Positions 16,927 to 25,910 of a stretch of 35,842 bases of DNA are shown in pieces. The stretch is from a virus, in the IMG/VR virus record IMGVR_UViG_3300046002_006040, positions 1-35,842 of that record; one strand, written 5' to 3'. Position numbers and translations under genes: made by a program. The notes under the pieces were generated by a model. The model was not told the DNA's origin. It saw nothing but the letters and a program-made list of their open reading frames with translations, and did not search any database. Numbering within the stretch: the first letter of the stretch is position 1; the number at the start of each line of letters is the position of its first letter.

Positions 16927-17187
16927 TTAAACTTTTTTATCAATAGCTTCTTCTTGAATTTTTTCAACCTCTTTTAACATTTCAGGAGTTAAAACATCTT
17001 CCTTTTTTATTAATTGAGTATTGGTAGCGATTTTAAACGCCTTTTTCAATTCAGCAAGCCTTTCTTTTTCAGGAATCTTTTTAAATACGTGGGTATTTTC
17101 AAACTCCTTTTTGAATTGGTCAAACGTTCTACTGTAATTTTCTTCAAACGTAATTCCTTTGTACTGGTTACGTGTTGCTTTTGCCAT
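16927..17187 (-). CDS. Small tail-region protein, possible tail assembly chaperone
   Basis: An 86-residue highly charged helical protein follows the tail-tube gene by 12 nt. It begins MAKATRNQYKGITFEENYSR. The helix FDQFKKEFENTHVFKKIPEK is followed by ERLAELKKAFKIATN. Size and position fit a tail assembly chaperone (gpG-like), but this is inferred from order. The hairpin that follows separates it from the next gene. Confidence 0.6.
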   Translation of the reverse strand: MAKATRNQYKGITFEENYSRTFDQFKKEFENTHVFKKIPEKERLAELKKAFKIATNTQLIKKEDVLTPEMLKEVEKIQEEAIDKKV

Positions 17188-17199
17188 AATCAGAAATTA

Positions 17200-18075
17200 T
17201 TAAACAATTCCCGAAACAGTCAAAGCACCTGTGCTTTCGTAAGTAGCCTCTGTTTTTTGAACAACTCCGTCTAAGTTAATAGTGAAGCCATTTGCAAAGC
17301 TAGTTCCAGTCAATTCATAAATTCCGTTTTCATCTGCAGCAACAAACGAATGTGTATGAGCTGCACCAGAACCGTTTAAAAGAACAACATCAGCATTTTC
17401 AAATACTTTTACAACATCGTCGCCAGAACAACCAGCAGAAGCAGTAAATTTGATTGAAGTAGCAGAAGCAGAAACCAATTCTAAATCAATATCGAAAATA
17501 CCTTGTAATTCGATGTGTGACCAAGTTGGTTTTAAAACTACTGGACCATTCTCGAACTCTTTGTAATCTTCGTAAGTCAAAGTTACAGGTGTGTATTGTG
17601 GTTTCTCGTCCGTAGCATCTACCATTTTACCAACCTCGATAGTAACTAATTGACCACGAACTTTTGTTCCATCAACAGTACATGCTTTGATTTCTTGAGC
17701 ATCTGTGAACTCATAAACACGCATTTTCTTATTGTGATAAGAAGCTAATGCTCTATGAGAACAAGCCCCTAAATGGCACTCAAAAGTTCTGATTTTTTTA
17801 CCATTTTTGGTTTTGTAACGCTTTCTACCTTCGTAGTAAGTGTCTTCTGTATCAGCAACAGCCAAAGTTTCAATCTCAAATAATGGAATGATTTCTTTGT
17901 CGGCTTCTGCTGTTCTCCAAGTCGCTAATGTTTTAGCTGCTGTAGCTGTAGCGAATTCTTGAGAAGTCAAGGATAAGGCATGACGTACAACCGGTGCGGT
18001 CAAACATTGCTCTTTAGCTCCTGTATTCATCGTTTGTGCGTCTGCTTGAGCGCACTCTATAATAGCTTTTGCCAT
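17200..18075 (-). CDS. Major tail tube protein
   Basis: This 291-residue protein is placed between head-tail connector genes and tape-measure genes, as tail tube genes are. The first 200 residues are beta-rich with a charged loop (YYEGRKRYKTKNGKKIRTFE). The last 90 residues (from about 203) look like an Ig-like surface domain (SASATSIKFTASAGCSGDDV, SFVAADENGIYELTGTSF), a common decoration on siphovirus tail tubes. Two cysteine-containing stretches (QADAQTMNTGAKEQC and CHLGACSH) are unusual for a tube protein. Confidence 0.75.
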   Translation of the reverse strand: MAKAIIECAQADAQTMNTGAKEQCLTAPVVRHALSLTSQEFATATAAKTLATWRTAEADKEIIPLFEIETLAVADTEDTYYEGRKRYKTKNGKKIRTFECHLGACSHRALASYHNKKMRVYEFTDAQEIKACTVDGTKVRGQLVTIEVGKMVDATDEKPQYTPVTLTYEDYKEFENGPVVLKPTWSHIELQGIFDIDLELVSASATSIKFTASAGCSGDDVVKVFENADVVLLNGSGAAHTHSFVAADENGIYELTGTSFANGFTINLDGVVQKTEATYESTGALTVSGIV

Positions 18076-18080
18076 CTTTT

Positions 18081-18620
18081 TTAGTTTTTACAATTAAACA
18101 TGTATTTTAAATCGCCATTGATTGAGAAAATATGGTAAGGTTGCATGTCATTCAACTTTACATTCTCGATATTAAAACCCTTAAGCACATTTGAAATGCC
18201 TTTTTCAACAGCCGTAATATCTAAAACTCTTAATTTTCTAACCAATTTTAGGCAATGATCTTGAACCTCAGTATCAGCTCTATTGTCTACATTTGGATAT
18301 AATTTATCTAAATTCAACATAAAGACAATCTTAACTTTTGCAACAAACACAACTCCATCTTTGGTAGTGTGCTTATCATCTTCTTCAACGAAAAAAACAT
18401 TTCCTCCTGGCGCATTTGTATCATCGTAATACACTTCTTTGCGTTCTGTTTTGGAAACATGAACCTCTGGAATATATGTCTTTGAATCTTTGTTCAAACT
18501 TTTTTGAACACGTCCATAAAAATCAACATTAGAAAATCCAAGATGGCCATTTAAAGCATCTTGAATAAACTTGATTTTAGTATCAATTCCGAGTGATGTA
18601 TATGTGTTATAATTTGCCAT
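18081..18620 (-). CDS. Head-tail joining protein (tail terminator position)
   Basis: A 179-residue protein. The ATG at 18620 (MANYNTYTSLG) is preferred over a TTG at 18629, which would overlap the upstream stop. It contains NGHLGFSNVDFYGRVQKSL and the basic stretch KLVRKLRVLDITA. The position directly before the tail tube gene is that of tail terminator or neck proteins. There is no decisive motif. Confidence 0.62.
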   Translation of the reverse strand: MANYNTYTSLGIDTKIKFIQDALNGHLGFSNVDFYGRVQKSLNKDSKTYIPEVHVSKTERKEVYYDDTNAPGGNVFFVEEDDKHTTKDGVVFVAKVKIVFMLNLDKLYPNVDNRADTEVQDHCLKLVRKLRVLDITAVEKGISNVLKGFNIENVKLNDMQPYHIFSINGDLKYMFNCKN

Positions 18621-18622
18621 GA

Positions 18623-19204
18623 TTACCAAGCGTTACCGTCTTGAACAATTACTTTGAATGGAAATATTTTCTTTTGAGCGGTTTTAATAGCGTTTTCAAA
18701 TTTGTGAACCAATCCTTTTGCAACCAAAACACCTGTTTCATTTCTGTATCCTTCTAACTCCAGTTTTAAATTTGATACAGAAAGTTTAGCATTTCGCTCA
18801 ACTATATTGTTTCTTTTGGTGCTCATAAACATTTCAATAACCATAATCGCTACTTTATAGCCAATTACATTATCAAAAAGACTTATATTTTGAGTAATGG
18901 TAGCATCATAGCTATCATCATTTATATAGTCTTCATGTGAGTCTAAGATTAAACTTAAAGACTCTAAAACAGCACCTTTTTTTAATTCATTTAATATCGC
19001 TTCGAATTCTTCTGCTGTAGGTTGTAAATTCTCAATTGCAGCAATGATATTTTCTAACGTTACTAATGAATGAAATGATTTAAAAACACGACCAGAAGCA
19101 CCAATTTGGATGGCTTCACTTATGGTTAAAGTGAAGCTATCCTCTTGTGGTGAACCAAACCCAATTCTTTCAGTTAAAGATTGTATGATTTCTTCTGAAT
19201 ACAT
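18623..19204 (-). CDS. Head-tail connector/adaptor-position protein
   Basis: A 193-residue mostly helical protein follows the major capsid gene. It starts MYSEEIIQSLTERIGFG and has the helical segment IGYKVAIMVIEMFMSTKRNN. Downstream of the capsid gene, siphoviruses encode connector proteins that close the head. This assignment is from order and predicted helicity only. Its stop lies 2 nt before the next ATG, implying coupling. Confidence 0.6.
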   Translation of the reverse strand: MYSEEIIQSLTERIGFGSPQEDSFTLTISEAIQIGASGRVFKSFHSLVTLENIIAAIENLQPTAEEFEAILNELKKGAVLESLSLILDSHEDYINDDSYDATITQNISLFDNVIGYKVAIMVIEMFMSTKRNNIVERNAKLSVSNLKLELEGYRNETGVLVAKGLVHKFENAIKTAQKKIFPFKVIVQDGNAW

Positions 19205-19215
19205 TAGCTATTTTT

Positions 19216-20499
19216 TTAGACTGCTTCTACTAATTCAGCTACGAAAGCCAATTCTTGCTCTTCAGATAATTTATTGATTAAAGTCAATAAACTAGCATCA
19301 GGAGTTGAAGTAGTAACTGTAGAAGTTGGTTTTATCAATAAGTAAGATGCAACTACAGAGGCTTTAGTGTATAAAGTTCCTTTGTATGTAAAATTAGCAT
19401 CACCTTCTGTTTGAGTATCAATAGCTGCTTCTGTTGTATCCATAATGTAGATAGAATCTATATTATTGATTACAGGAATAACTAATGCTTGTGCAGAAGT
19501 AAACTCTTTTATTGGATCGTTTTTATGGTATTTAGAAACCAAAATAAAATCATCCACTTTTTGATAATCTACTGATTTATCTTGGAATGTTTCTTCTGCT
19601 AACTTACCATAAGTTAAAGTTCCAACCATCATATCTGTTAAGAATACAACTGCTCCAGCTTCCCAAGGATTTACAGACTTACGTTTTCCGTCTTTTTCAA
19701 CTTGAACTGGTCTGTCAATTACCATGATTTCAACTCCTTGATTTGCTGTTAAGAACTCATTAGCTTTTTCAATTGAAGGAACAGCAGGAACATTTGAACC
19801 GGTGTAACCTAAATAGAAAGCATATTGTTCTTTTACTTGAGTATTAGCTTTGAATAAATTAAAAGTATTTCTATCCATTAAGATATAACGAACTACATCA
19901 CCGTTAACTCTTGCTTCTGAAACAACATTTTCAATATCATCAATAGGTTTTGCTGATGTATCATTCCAAGATCTGCTAACACCATATTTATTTGAGTCTG
20001 GGTGACCGAAATTAACACGAATTGCAGTTCCAGGAGTATCTTCATCCGTAATCGAAATAAACCCAGTAGATAAACCTTGTAAGAACATATATTCTAAACG
20101 CTCCCAAATACCAGAAATACATTTGTCAGAATCTGCAAATAATTTTCTGATGATTTCAGCATCTGCGCCACCTGTAGCTAACAAGATATTCAATTCGTTC
20201 ATTGTTGACTCATTCAAAGACAACTTCATACCAATTTTTGGAATGTCACCGTCTGCTTTTTTGATTGAATCTCTAATTTTTAATGGTAAACTTGAATCCA
20301 TTGCAACTACATCAGCAGATACAACATTTCCATTTACCGATAATGAACCCCATTTAAGAGTTGCGGAGAACTCTTTTCTTAACATGGTTCTGTGGTAGTA
20401 AGGTAACGGTAATTTTCCACCGTTCAACTTTTCAACAACTTTTTGGGCGATAATCTTAAAATATTTATCCACCCACTGTGGGAATAATGACTTTTCCAT
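19216..20499 (-). CDS. Major capsid protein (gpE-like)
   Basis: A 427-residue protein in the standard scaffold-decoration-capsid order. The stretch DSSLPLKIRDSIKKADGDIP and the later RYILMDRNTFNLFKANTQVK, NVPAVPSIEKANEFLTANQG and WEAGAVVFLTDMMVGTLTYG fit the lambda gpE family of HK97-fold capsid proteins. A C-terminal extension of about 90 residues (from 335) includes a beta-rich part and a final helix (LLTLINKLSEEQELAFVAEL), longer than the core family. Confidence 0.85.
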   Translation of the reverse strand: MEKSLFPQWVDKYFKIIAQKVVEKLNGGKLPLPYYHRTMLRKEFSATLKWGSLSVNGNVVSADVVAMDSSLPLKIRDSIKKADGDIPKIGMKLSLNESTMNELNILLATGGADAEIIRKLFADSDKCISGIWERLEYMFLQGLSTGFISITDEDTPGTAIRVNFGHPDSNKYGVSRSWNDTSAKPIDDIENVVSEARVNGDVVRYILMDRNTFNLFKANTQVKEQYAFYLGYTGSNVPAVPSIEKANEFLTANQGVEIMVIDRPVQVEKDGKRKSVNPWEAGAVVFLTDMMVGTLTYGKLAEETFQDKSVDYQKVDDFILVSKYHKNDPIKEFTSAQALVIPVINNIDSIYIMDTTEAAIDTQTEGDANFTYKGTLYTKASVVASYLLIKPTSTVTTSTPDASLLTLINKLSEEQELAFVAELVEAV

Positions 20500-20507
20500 A
20501 ATTTAAA

Positions 20508-20909
20508 TTAATCTTGAGTGAATAAAATGTGAGTTAACGCTGTTTTTGCTCCCGATGGTACTGCTGGCAATTCATAGTTTACAATTGCTGCTTCGTTTAC
20601 GTTTCCAGCCAACATCACTGATGCAAATGGCTTACTTGTTTTGATTGTTGCAATCAAAATACCTTTGTATGAATGACCAGAAGGTTTACTTTCGTAAGCT
20701 CCGTCAACAATTTTTAAAGGTTTTAATACTTTAGTAGTATCATTTTCGATGATAACTCTACCTGCTTTTAAAACTGCTTCTGTAACTCCTGTTACATCAA
20801 GCGTTTTTCCTCCTGCAATATCATGATCAACTTTCTTGATAATCACAACATCCATTGTGGTATCAAATTGAACAGGAGTATTGTCTAAATTTGCGGTTAC
20901 GTCCGACAT
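20508..20909 (-). CDS. Head decoration protein (gpD-like)
   Basis: A 133-residue small beta protein between scaffold and capsid genes. The stretch PSGHSYKGILIATIKTSKPF and SVMLAGNVNEAAIVNYELP fit the head decoration proteins that stabilise the capsid by trimer binding, where the G.VN..A pattern is common. The N-terminus (MSDVTANLDNTPVQFDTTMD) is flexible, as in that family. The start is the only ATG ahead of the conserved region. Confidence 0.72.
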   Translation of the reverse strand: MSDVTANLDNTPVQFDTTMDVVIIKKVDHDIAGGKTLDVTGVTEAVLKAGRVIIENDTTKVLKPLKIVDGAYESKPSGHSYKGILIATIKTSKPFASVMLAGNVNEAAIVNYELPAVPSGAKTALTHILFTQD

Positions 20910-20940
20910 AATTTTTAGATTTTGTTTTTGTTAATACTAA

Positions 20941-21606
20941 TTACATTGATAAAACAATATCATCAACTAACTTTTCGTCAACTGTTGAAGGTGTTTTCCC
21001 TCCTCCAGCTGGACCAGGATAATCGTTACTATTTGCAGTTTCTTGAACCAAAGTCGAATACTCTGTTTCCAATGCTTGAATTTGTTCTTCAAATGGAGTT
21101 TCAGAGTTTACATCAATTCTATTTACCCAATTTTGGCGGATGCCTTCAGGAATACGTTTAAGTAATTCTGATTTAGCAAATAGTTCAGATGCGGTTTGCT
21201 TCTTTGTTTCAATGATTTTACCAGTTTTCAGAGCCTCTAAATCCAAAGCAAGTTTTTTGTTTTGTTCTAACATAGCTTTAGCCCATGCAGGCGCATCTTT
21301 GTCAACCTCAACAACTTCTTCTTCCTCTTCGTCTTCTTTTTTGCCAGCTCCTTTTGCTTTATCCGCATCTGCTTTAGCTTTAGCTGCTTCAAGAGTTCTA
21401 ACTCTGTCGTCTTCCTGTGCTACTGCAACAAAATCGATTATTTCATTATAATCGTTGATAATTGCATCTACATCTGCGTCTGTCGCTTCGTCTGCTGGCT
21501 TTGGTGCAAGTTTAGCCGCATAAGCGTCTAGCCTTTTTTGCGATAAGTTAGCCTTTGGAAACAATGCTCTAAGTCTTTCCTTAATCTTTTCTGGTTTTAC
21601 TGCCAT
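20941..21606 (-). CDS. Capsid scaffold protein
   Basis: A 221-residue hydrophilic, acidic protein and the first gene of unit B. A helical N-terminus (MAVKPEKIKERLRALFPKAN) is followed by an alanine/lysine-rich region and a run of acidic residues (KKEDEEEEEVVEVDKDAPAW, about 99-118). A coiled coil (AMLEQNKKLALDLEALKTGK) comes next. Composition, helicity and position before decoration and capsid genes are typical of scaffold proteins that are lost when the head matures. Confidence 0.78.
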   Translation of the reverse strand: MAVKPEKIKERLRALFPKANLSQKRLDAYAAKLAPKPADEATDADVDAIINDYNEIIDFVAVAQEDDRVRTLEAAKAKADADKAKGAGKKEDEEEEEVVEVDKDAPAWAKAMLEQNKKLALDLEALKTGKIIETKKQTASELFAKSELLKRIPEGIRQNWVNRIDVNSETPFEEQIQALETEYSTLVQETANSNDYPGPAGGGKTPSTVDEKLVDDIVLSM

Positions 21607-21640
21607 AACTTAAAATGTTAGTTAATAATATATTATGGAA

Positions 21641-21679
21641 CAAATATAAAGAAATTTTATTTTTATTTAGACTAAATAA
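21641..21679 (-). promoter_or_regulatory. Late promoter B with palindromic operator-like site
   Basis: Reading the minus strand, TTATTTAG-W-CTAAATAA (21663-21679, 8-nt arms) is followed by AAAATAAAATTTCTT and the -7 box TATATTTG (21648 down to 21641). The scaffold ATG is 34 nt downstream of the box. No TTG lies 19 nt upstream; that place is inside the palindrome. Promoter A has the same palindrome core and flank. Confidence 0.72.
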
Positions 21680-21702
21680 GAATAAAGATTTTTAGCATAA
21701 AA

Positions 21703-21726
21703 AAACCACCTCGCAAGAAGTGGTTT
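21703..21726 (-). terminator. Terminator at the end of unit C
   Basis: A 7-bp stem (21703-21709 with 21720-21726) with a 10-nt loop is followed on the minus strand by a T run. It lies between the DUF3127 gene and promoter B. Confidence 0.78.
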
Positions 21727-21730
21727 AGTA

Positions 21731-21997
21731 TTAATTAATTTGCCAACCTTGAATACTATTAAAATACTTGGTTTCCCCTTGCGGATTAACCCATTCACGA
21801 CCTCTCAAATTGATTGAAACGTTTACTTGCTGACCTACTTGAATGTTATTCAGTAAATCGCATTTATCCTGTGCAAACTCAATCAAAATATGTTGAGGAT
21901 ATTGTTCTTCGGTACTTACTACCAATTCTCTTTTTTTGAATGAAGCACTAACCTGTTGTTCGGGTCCAACGCTTCTAACTTTTCCAGCTACTACCAT
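21731..21997 (-). CDS. DUF3127 protein, OB-fold-like
   Basis: This 88-residue protein matches DUF3127: the pattern ASFKKRELVVSTEEQYPQHI, followed by IEFAQDKCDLL, VSINLRGREWV and TKYFNSIQGWQI, is the family core. DUF3127 is common in Bacteroidota and their phages and is thought to be an OB-fold nucleic-acid binder. No activity is established. It ends unit C, after the portal and two small genes, rather than sitting with replication genes. Confidence 0.85.
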   Translation of the reverse strand: MVVAGKVRSVGPEQQVSASFKKRELVVSTEEQYPQHILIEFAQDKCDLLNNIQVGQQVNVSINLRGREWVNPQGETKYFNSIQGWQIN

Positions 21998-21999
21998 TG

Positions 22000-22227
22000 T
22001 TATTGTTTTGGTGGGTTTACAACTATGTGACCTTTAGCTACTAAATGAGCAACTGCAAGAACAACCTCTTTTCTTTTTCTTCTTGATAGCTTACTTTTAT
22101 TTTGCATGATTAAATCATACTCTTCAATCAAATATTCGTAACTTTTAATTAGATTTTTGGTTTTAGCTTCTTGAATTGCTTTTTTCGCAGCTCTTTTACG
22201 AAAGAACTCCTTTATAAATTTTAGCAT
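22000..22227 (-). CDS. Small basic helical protein, unknown
   Basis: A 75-residue lysine/arginine-rich product, 2 nt before the DUF3127 gene and overlapping the previous gene's stop. It starts MLKFIKEFFRKRAAKKAIQE. The centre has KSKLSRRKRKEVVLAVAHLV. The helices and positive charge suggest nucleic acid or capsid binding. Not recognised. Confidence 0.6.
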   Translation of the reverse strand: MLKFIKEFFRKRAAKKAIQEAKTKNLIKSYEYLIEEYDLIMQNKSKLSRRKRKEVVLAVAHLVAKGHIVVNPPKQ

Positions 22228-22412
22228 TAGTATATGGTTTTAATGTTTGATATTTCGTATTGATAATGTTGTGATGCTGATTCTGCACAAATTACTTCAT
22301 ACATTACTTTATGTCCATCCCAAATGATAGCAGTCACCATTCGTGGCAACTGCTCAATATCATGCTTTAGATAAACTATATCCTCAATATTATATTCATT
22401 TGGTATTTCCAT
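22227..22412 (-). CDS. Small acidic protein, unknown
   Basis: A 61-residue product whose start overlaps the portal stop (one shared base) and whose end overlaps the next start. It contains IEDIVYLKHDIEQLPRMVTA and VMYEVICAESASQHYQYEIS, a beta-rich pattern reminiscent of small SH3-like or KOW-like phage proteins. Not assigned. The overlaps on both sides support translation. Confidence 0.6.
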   Translation of the reverse strand: MEIPNEYNIEDIVYLKHDIEQLPRMVTAIIWDGHKVMYEVICAESASQHYQYEISNIKTIY

Positions 22413-23827
22413 TATTGAACTGTTGGATTTGTTTCTGCTGGTTTTTCTGAATTAATCAAATTCAATTCTTCCTCTGGGTTCTCAACCATATCAATCAATT
22501 TAATAGCAGATTGAGCAGACAATAAACCAGACTCTTTTAATGATATAATAATATCGGTTGCTGTTTTAACATCATCAGGAATGATTGAATTGAAAACAAT
22601 ATCATAATACAAAGCACTTCCTAATCCCGATAAAGTAGTATTTGTAGTTTTGATAATACCCGACATGATCACATTAAGAATTCTTTCAATCATAGTTCTG
22701 TTTTCTCCCTCGTTCATGGTTGCCTTAATAACAGCATCAAGGAAAAGTAATTTTAAAGCAACTCCAGAAACACTACCAAGTCCTTTAACGTTGTCAAATG
22801 ACAAATCCGGTGTATGAGAAATGGAATAAATCAATTCTTTTAAATTATCAAATTCAAGTTTTGAACTTTCAGCAGAATTTGAAGACACCAAAAATTCAGC
22901 ACCTCCCTTAATCCAATTTCCTGAATCGTCTTTTTTCATAGGTAAATTAATAATCTTACCATTATCGTCTTTGTTTGGTAAAGTCTTAATGTCACCATGT
23001 ATCAATAAAATTGGATAAGCCGTATAATCGTTTGAGTTGCCTAATTTAGATAAAGTGGTTTCGTATCTGTCAATCAATTCTTTTACTTCAAACCACTCAG
23101 GCTGTTCTTGAGCTACATAAACAATTGGAATTCTATCGAATCCATGTGCTTTAGGACCTTCGTAAACCAAAGAACCTGATTCATCGCTTAATCTATGGTA
23201 ATTAAGTTCATCCCATATTTCAATAATATTGAATTCTTTTCCGTTTTTACTTGCTTTGTATTTCCACATAAACAATTCCATATTTCCGTTACCTCCAAAA
23301 TATGGTGTCATTTGCCCTTGTGAATTATCAAGAACCTTTGATTTAATCTCCTTAACTTGTTTGTTTAACTTAAAGAATGAAAGCACTTTATTTAAAAGTG
23401 AATTTTCTTTTGAATCTGCGATATAAAACTGAATTGCAGCTTGTGTTTCTGATTTTTTCAAAGAAACAATTTTCTGAATAGCAGCATCAATTCTGTTTAT
23501 CTTCCAAATCTGATAAATTAATTTTGATAAGTCGTTTTCTTCTGAAGGAATCAAGGTAACAGGCTTACCTACTTCAAAAGCCGTCGCAGTAGTAACAATC
23601 TTCTTTGCAAAATTTATTGGAATACGAACCGCTTTTACGATGTTACCTCCAGCTATTGGTTTATCAACTTGGGTTTTTCCAACTTGAGTATCTCTAAGTT
23701 TTCTATCCTTTTCCTTGTATTCCTTTTGATAATTTGAGATATCTTCTGCTGTTTTAGACTGCGCTTCTATAGTGGCAATCACTTTTTTTGGTTCGGTTTT
23801 TAAACCGTCTAATAAATTTGTTTCCAT
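22412..23827 (-). CDS. Portal protein (SPP1 gp6-like)
   Basis: This 471-residue protein would form the dodecameric portal vertex for DNA entry. The N-terminal DYRKL-like region is replaced here by YQKEYKEKDRKLRDTQVGK, then KAVRIPINFAKKIVTTATAF. The middle has ELIDRYETTLSKLGNSNDYT, and the later helix (SISHTPDLSFDNVKGLGSVS, then VALKLLFLDAVI) matches portal proteins of the SPP1-gp6/A118-like family. It follows the terminase gene by 5 nt in the expected order. Confidence 0.88.
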   Translation of the reverse strand: METNLLDGLKTEPKKVIATIEAQSKTAEDISNYQKEYKEKDRKLRDTQVGKTQVDKPIAGGNIVKAVRIPINFAKKIVTTATAFEVGKPVTLIPSEENDLSKLIYQIWKINRIDAAIQKIVSLKKSETQAAIQFYIADSKENSLLNKVLSFFKLNKQVKEIKSKVLDNSQGQMTPYFGGNGNMELFMWKYKASKNGKEFNIIEIWDELNYHRLSDESGSLVYEGPKAHGFDRIPIVYVAQEQPEWFEVKELIDRYETTLSKLGNSNDYTAYPILLIHGDIKTLPNKDDNGKIINLPMKKDDSGNWIKGGAEFLVSSNSAESSKLEFDNLKELIYSISHTPDLSFDNVKGLGSVSGVALKLLFLDAVIKATMNEGENRTMIERILNVIMSGIIKTTNTTLSGLGSALYYDIVFNSIIPDDVKTATDIIISLKESGLLSAQSAIKLIDMVENPEEELNLINSEKPAETNPTVQ

Positions 23828-23832
23828 GGTTA

Positions 23833-25290
23833 CTAATAATTAATGTTTTTTAAAGTTTCTGAGTCTGTTTCAAGTACTGCCGATTCTGAATTATGCGCTA
23901 TGTGGCCATAACGAGCTGCATCCCACATGTGGTTAAATTTATCGTTTGGCTGATTGATTGCAATACCAGCTATTTCCTTCATTCGGTAATTCTGTTGCTC
24001 TTTAAGTGCTTGTTGGTAAAGGTGGTTCTTAACAACATGAATCTTTTTAGTTTTCATAGAAGTAAGCCAAAACATTATCGACTTGGTTTTACTTATTTTA
24101 TAAGCATTTACAAAGCCTTCTTGCTTCAATCCTTTAACCATTTCAACCGTTCCTTTGTTCTCTCCAGTATATTTATCAGCAGAATCACAAGGAATTATGT
24201 CTTTAGCTGGGTCAATACCTAATTCCGTAAGCAGTAAAGACAAAGCCTTAGGAGTTTCAATTGGCTCATAACACAAAGGCTCAATCCATATATTGAATTC
24301 ATCTTCCGCATACTTAACCAGGGTGTTTGGATCTGTTGTAAATCCAAAGTCATTTGGATAAATTGGCGCTTTATCTTCTGGGAACTTATCAATCCATTCC
24401 ACATAAGGAAAAATAACGCCTTTCATTGCACCACGCAAACCAAGTCCGTAAACCTTCCAATTGAACTCGTCAGCCGTTCCGTTTTGGATATTCGTTGGAT
24501 GTGGTGGTGGTTGATTAGTTGATGTTACAGGCTCTACTTTTTTGGTTAACTTATTGTAACACATCACAATGCTATTCTTTACGATATAAGAACCAGGCTT
24601 CCAAGGTTCCCAAGAAAGTATTTTGTTTTTCTCCCCGATTGATATATGCTTGTTGTCAAGATAAGTAGTTCGAAGAAAGGCAACATCAGGACGAGTAAGC
24701 ACCTTATCAAAGAACCAGTGATCAGTTACGCTTGGATTGTAATCAGCCCACCAAAACTTACGACAACGCAATTCTACTTGGTCAAACACAGATTGACGAA
24801 TGAACATCATTTCATTAAAAAAAGCATAGTCACAACCTCCACCATGCTTACCATCACCAAGAAAGAATATTTTGCTTTTGCCTATTTTGAAAGACTTAAC
24901 CTCATCGTTATTGTGAAACTTATTTGGCAGTCCATAATCATCAAGCCTACGTTTAAAATCATCATACAGAGTAGTTTTAAACTCGTTGTAGGTTTCACGA
25001 TAGATATTGATTGTACACCCTTTTGGTTCGTAGTAAAGGCAAAGCCAAATGATTATATCTACACCGGACCATGTTTTACCTGAACGTGAAGAACCTTCTA
25101 AACCAGCACCACGAAAGCCTTTTACAAGATTTCCGTTTTCATCATACTTTTGCTCGTTTATTGCCTTGTAAAGTAGTTCGTAGTTTGGATTGGTGTCTTC
25201 ATCTAATTGCGTTAACTTTTTGCGTGAAATGTCAATCCCCTTTAGTTTAAGAAGATTTTCAAGTTCCAACATTTCAGCGTCTGTAAGCAT
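23833..25290 (-). CDS. terL: Terminase large subunit (PBSX-like)
   Basis: This 485-residue ATPase-nuclease drives DNA packaging. Walker A is GSSRSGKT at 66-73. Walker B is likely DYAFFNE at 154-160, with E160 catalytic. The C-terminal RNase-H-like nuclease has aspartates at D314 (PNDFGF), D369 (CDSAD) and D457 (HMWDAARYG). A proline-rich insert (STNQPPPHPTNIQNG, 257-271) lies between the ATPase and nuclease parts and is unusual. It starts 3 nt after the small HTH-like gene. Confidence 0.93.
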   Translation of the reverse strand: MLTDAEMLELENLLKLKGIDISRKKLTQLDEDTNPNYELLYKAINEQKYDENGNLVKGFRGAGLEGSSRSGKTWSGVDIIIWLCLYYEPKGCTINIYRETYNEFKTTLYDDFKRRLDDYGLPNKFHNNDEVKSFKIGKSKIFFLGDGKHGGGCDYAFFNEMMFIRQSVFDQVELRCRKFWWADYNPSVTDHWFFDKVLTRPDVAFLRTTYLDNKHISIGEKNKILSWEPWKPGSYIVKNSIVMCYNKLTKKVEPVTSTNQPPPHPTNIQNGTADEFNWKVYGLGLRGAMKGVIFPYVEWIDKFPEDKAPIYPNDFGFTTDPNTLVKYAEDEFNIWIEPLCYEPIETPKALSLLLTELGIDPAKDIIPCDSADKYTGENKGTVEMVKGLKQEGFVNAYKISKTKSIMFWLTSMKTKKIHVVKNHLYQQALKEQQNYRMKEIAGIAINQPNDKFNHMWDAARYGHIAHNSESAVLETDSETLKNINY

Positions 25291-25293
25291 TTT

Positions 25294-25647
25294 TTAAATG
25301 AATAAATGTTCCTTTTGAGAAATAACATTTGCATCTTTCAATAGCACGGTAAAATTGTATGCAGAAGCTCTTGACACATTTAGATTTTCGGCACGCTCGA
25401 TAAGTTCTTCTGAACTGAAAACAAACATCGAACAAACGATATCCGTTAAGTGTCTACGCTCTAAAGTCTTTCTTAATTGCTTTTGCTTCACGTAAGCGTT
25501 TATCTTTTCTCTACGGTCTGAATGGTCGACAGCCATGTCTTGCTTTAATTCTATCGCATCCAACAAAGCCAAACCAATAAGCGTTGGGTCGGTTGTTTGT
25601 TTACCTTGAACAAAAACTTGATTATTTGCTATTGTTATCATTCTCAA
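25294..25647 (-). CDS. HTH-like protein upstream of terminase large subunit
   Basis: A 117-residue product that overlaps the previous gene (25622-25858) and precedes terL by 3 nt. The C-terminal LIERAENLNVSRASAYNFTV looks like a winged helix-turn-helix. Its place beside terL and the DNA-binding look would suit a small terminase or its partner. The gene at 26444-26920 is the other candidate. A second in-frame ATG is at 25641. Confidence 0.55.
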   Translation of the reverse strand: MRMITIANNQVFVQGKQTTDPTLIGLALLDAIELKQDMAVDHSDRREKINAYVKQKQLRKTLERRHLTDIVCSMFVFSSEELIERAENLNVSRASAYNFTVLLKDANVISQKEHLFI

Positions 25648-25858
25648 TGATTTCTTTGATTATTTTATACTCAGTAATTGAGGTCATATACTGCGCCACA
25701 TAATCGAGTCCAAGTCTTTTAGCTTGCTCGTAATCGTGGTAAATGTTTTTGTAGTTTTTGATTAGCAGTTTTTGCTTGAATTTGTCCGTTCCTTCAAGGG
25801 ATTTGAAAAATTCAGTGCTTTCAATAGCAGTAACGAAGTTTGTAATATTGATTATCAT
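25622..25858 (-). CDS. Small helical protein, unknown
   Basis: A 78-residue product, the first gene after the long RNA-like gap. It starts MIINITNFVTAIESTEFFKS and contains QAKRLGLDYVAQYMTSITEY. It is mostly helical with no motif. The 26-nt overlap with the next gene and its place in unit C support expression. Confidence 0.6.
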   Translation of the reverse strand: MIINITNFVTAIESTEFFKSLEGTDKFKQKLLIKNYKNIYHDYEQAKRLGLDYVAQYMTSITEYKIIKEIIENDNNSK

Positions 25859-25910
25859 TTGATTTTAAATTATGAAATAGTGAAAAGCAATTTTTATAAT
25901 CTGTTTTTTA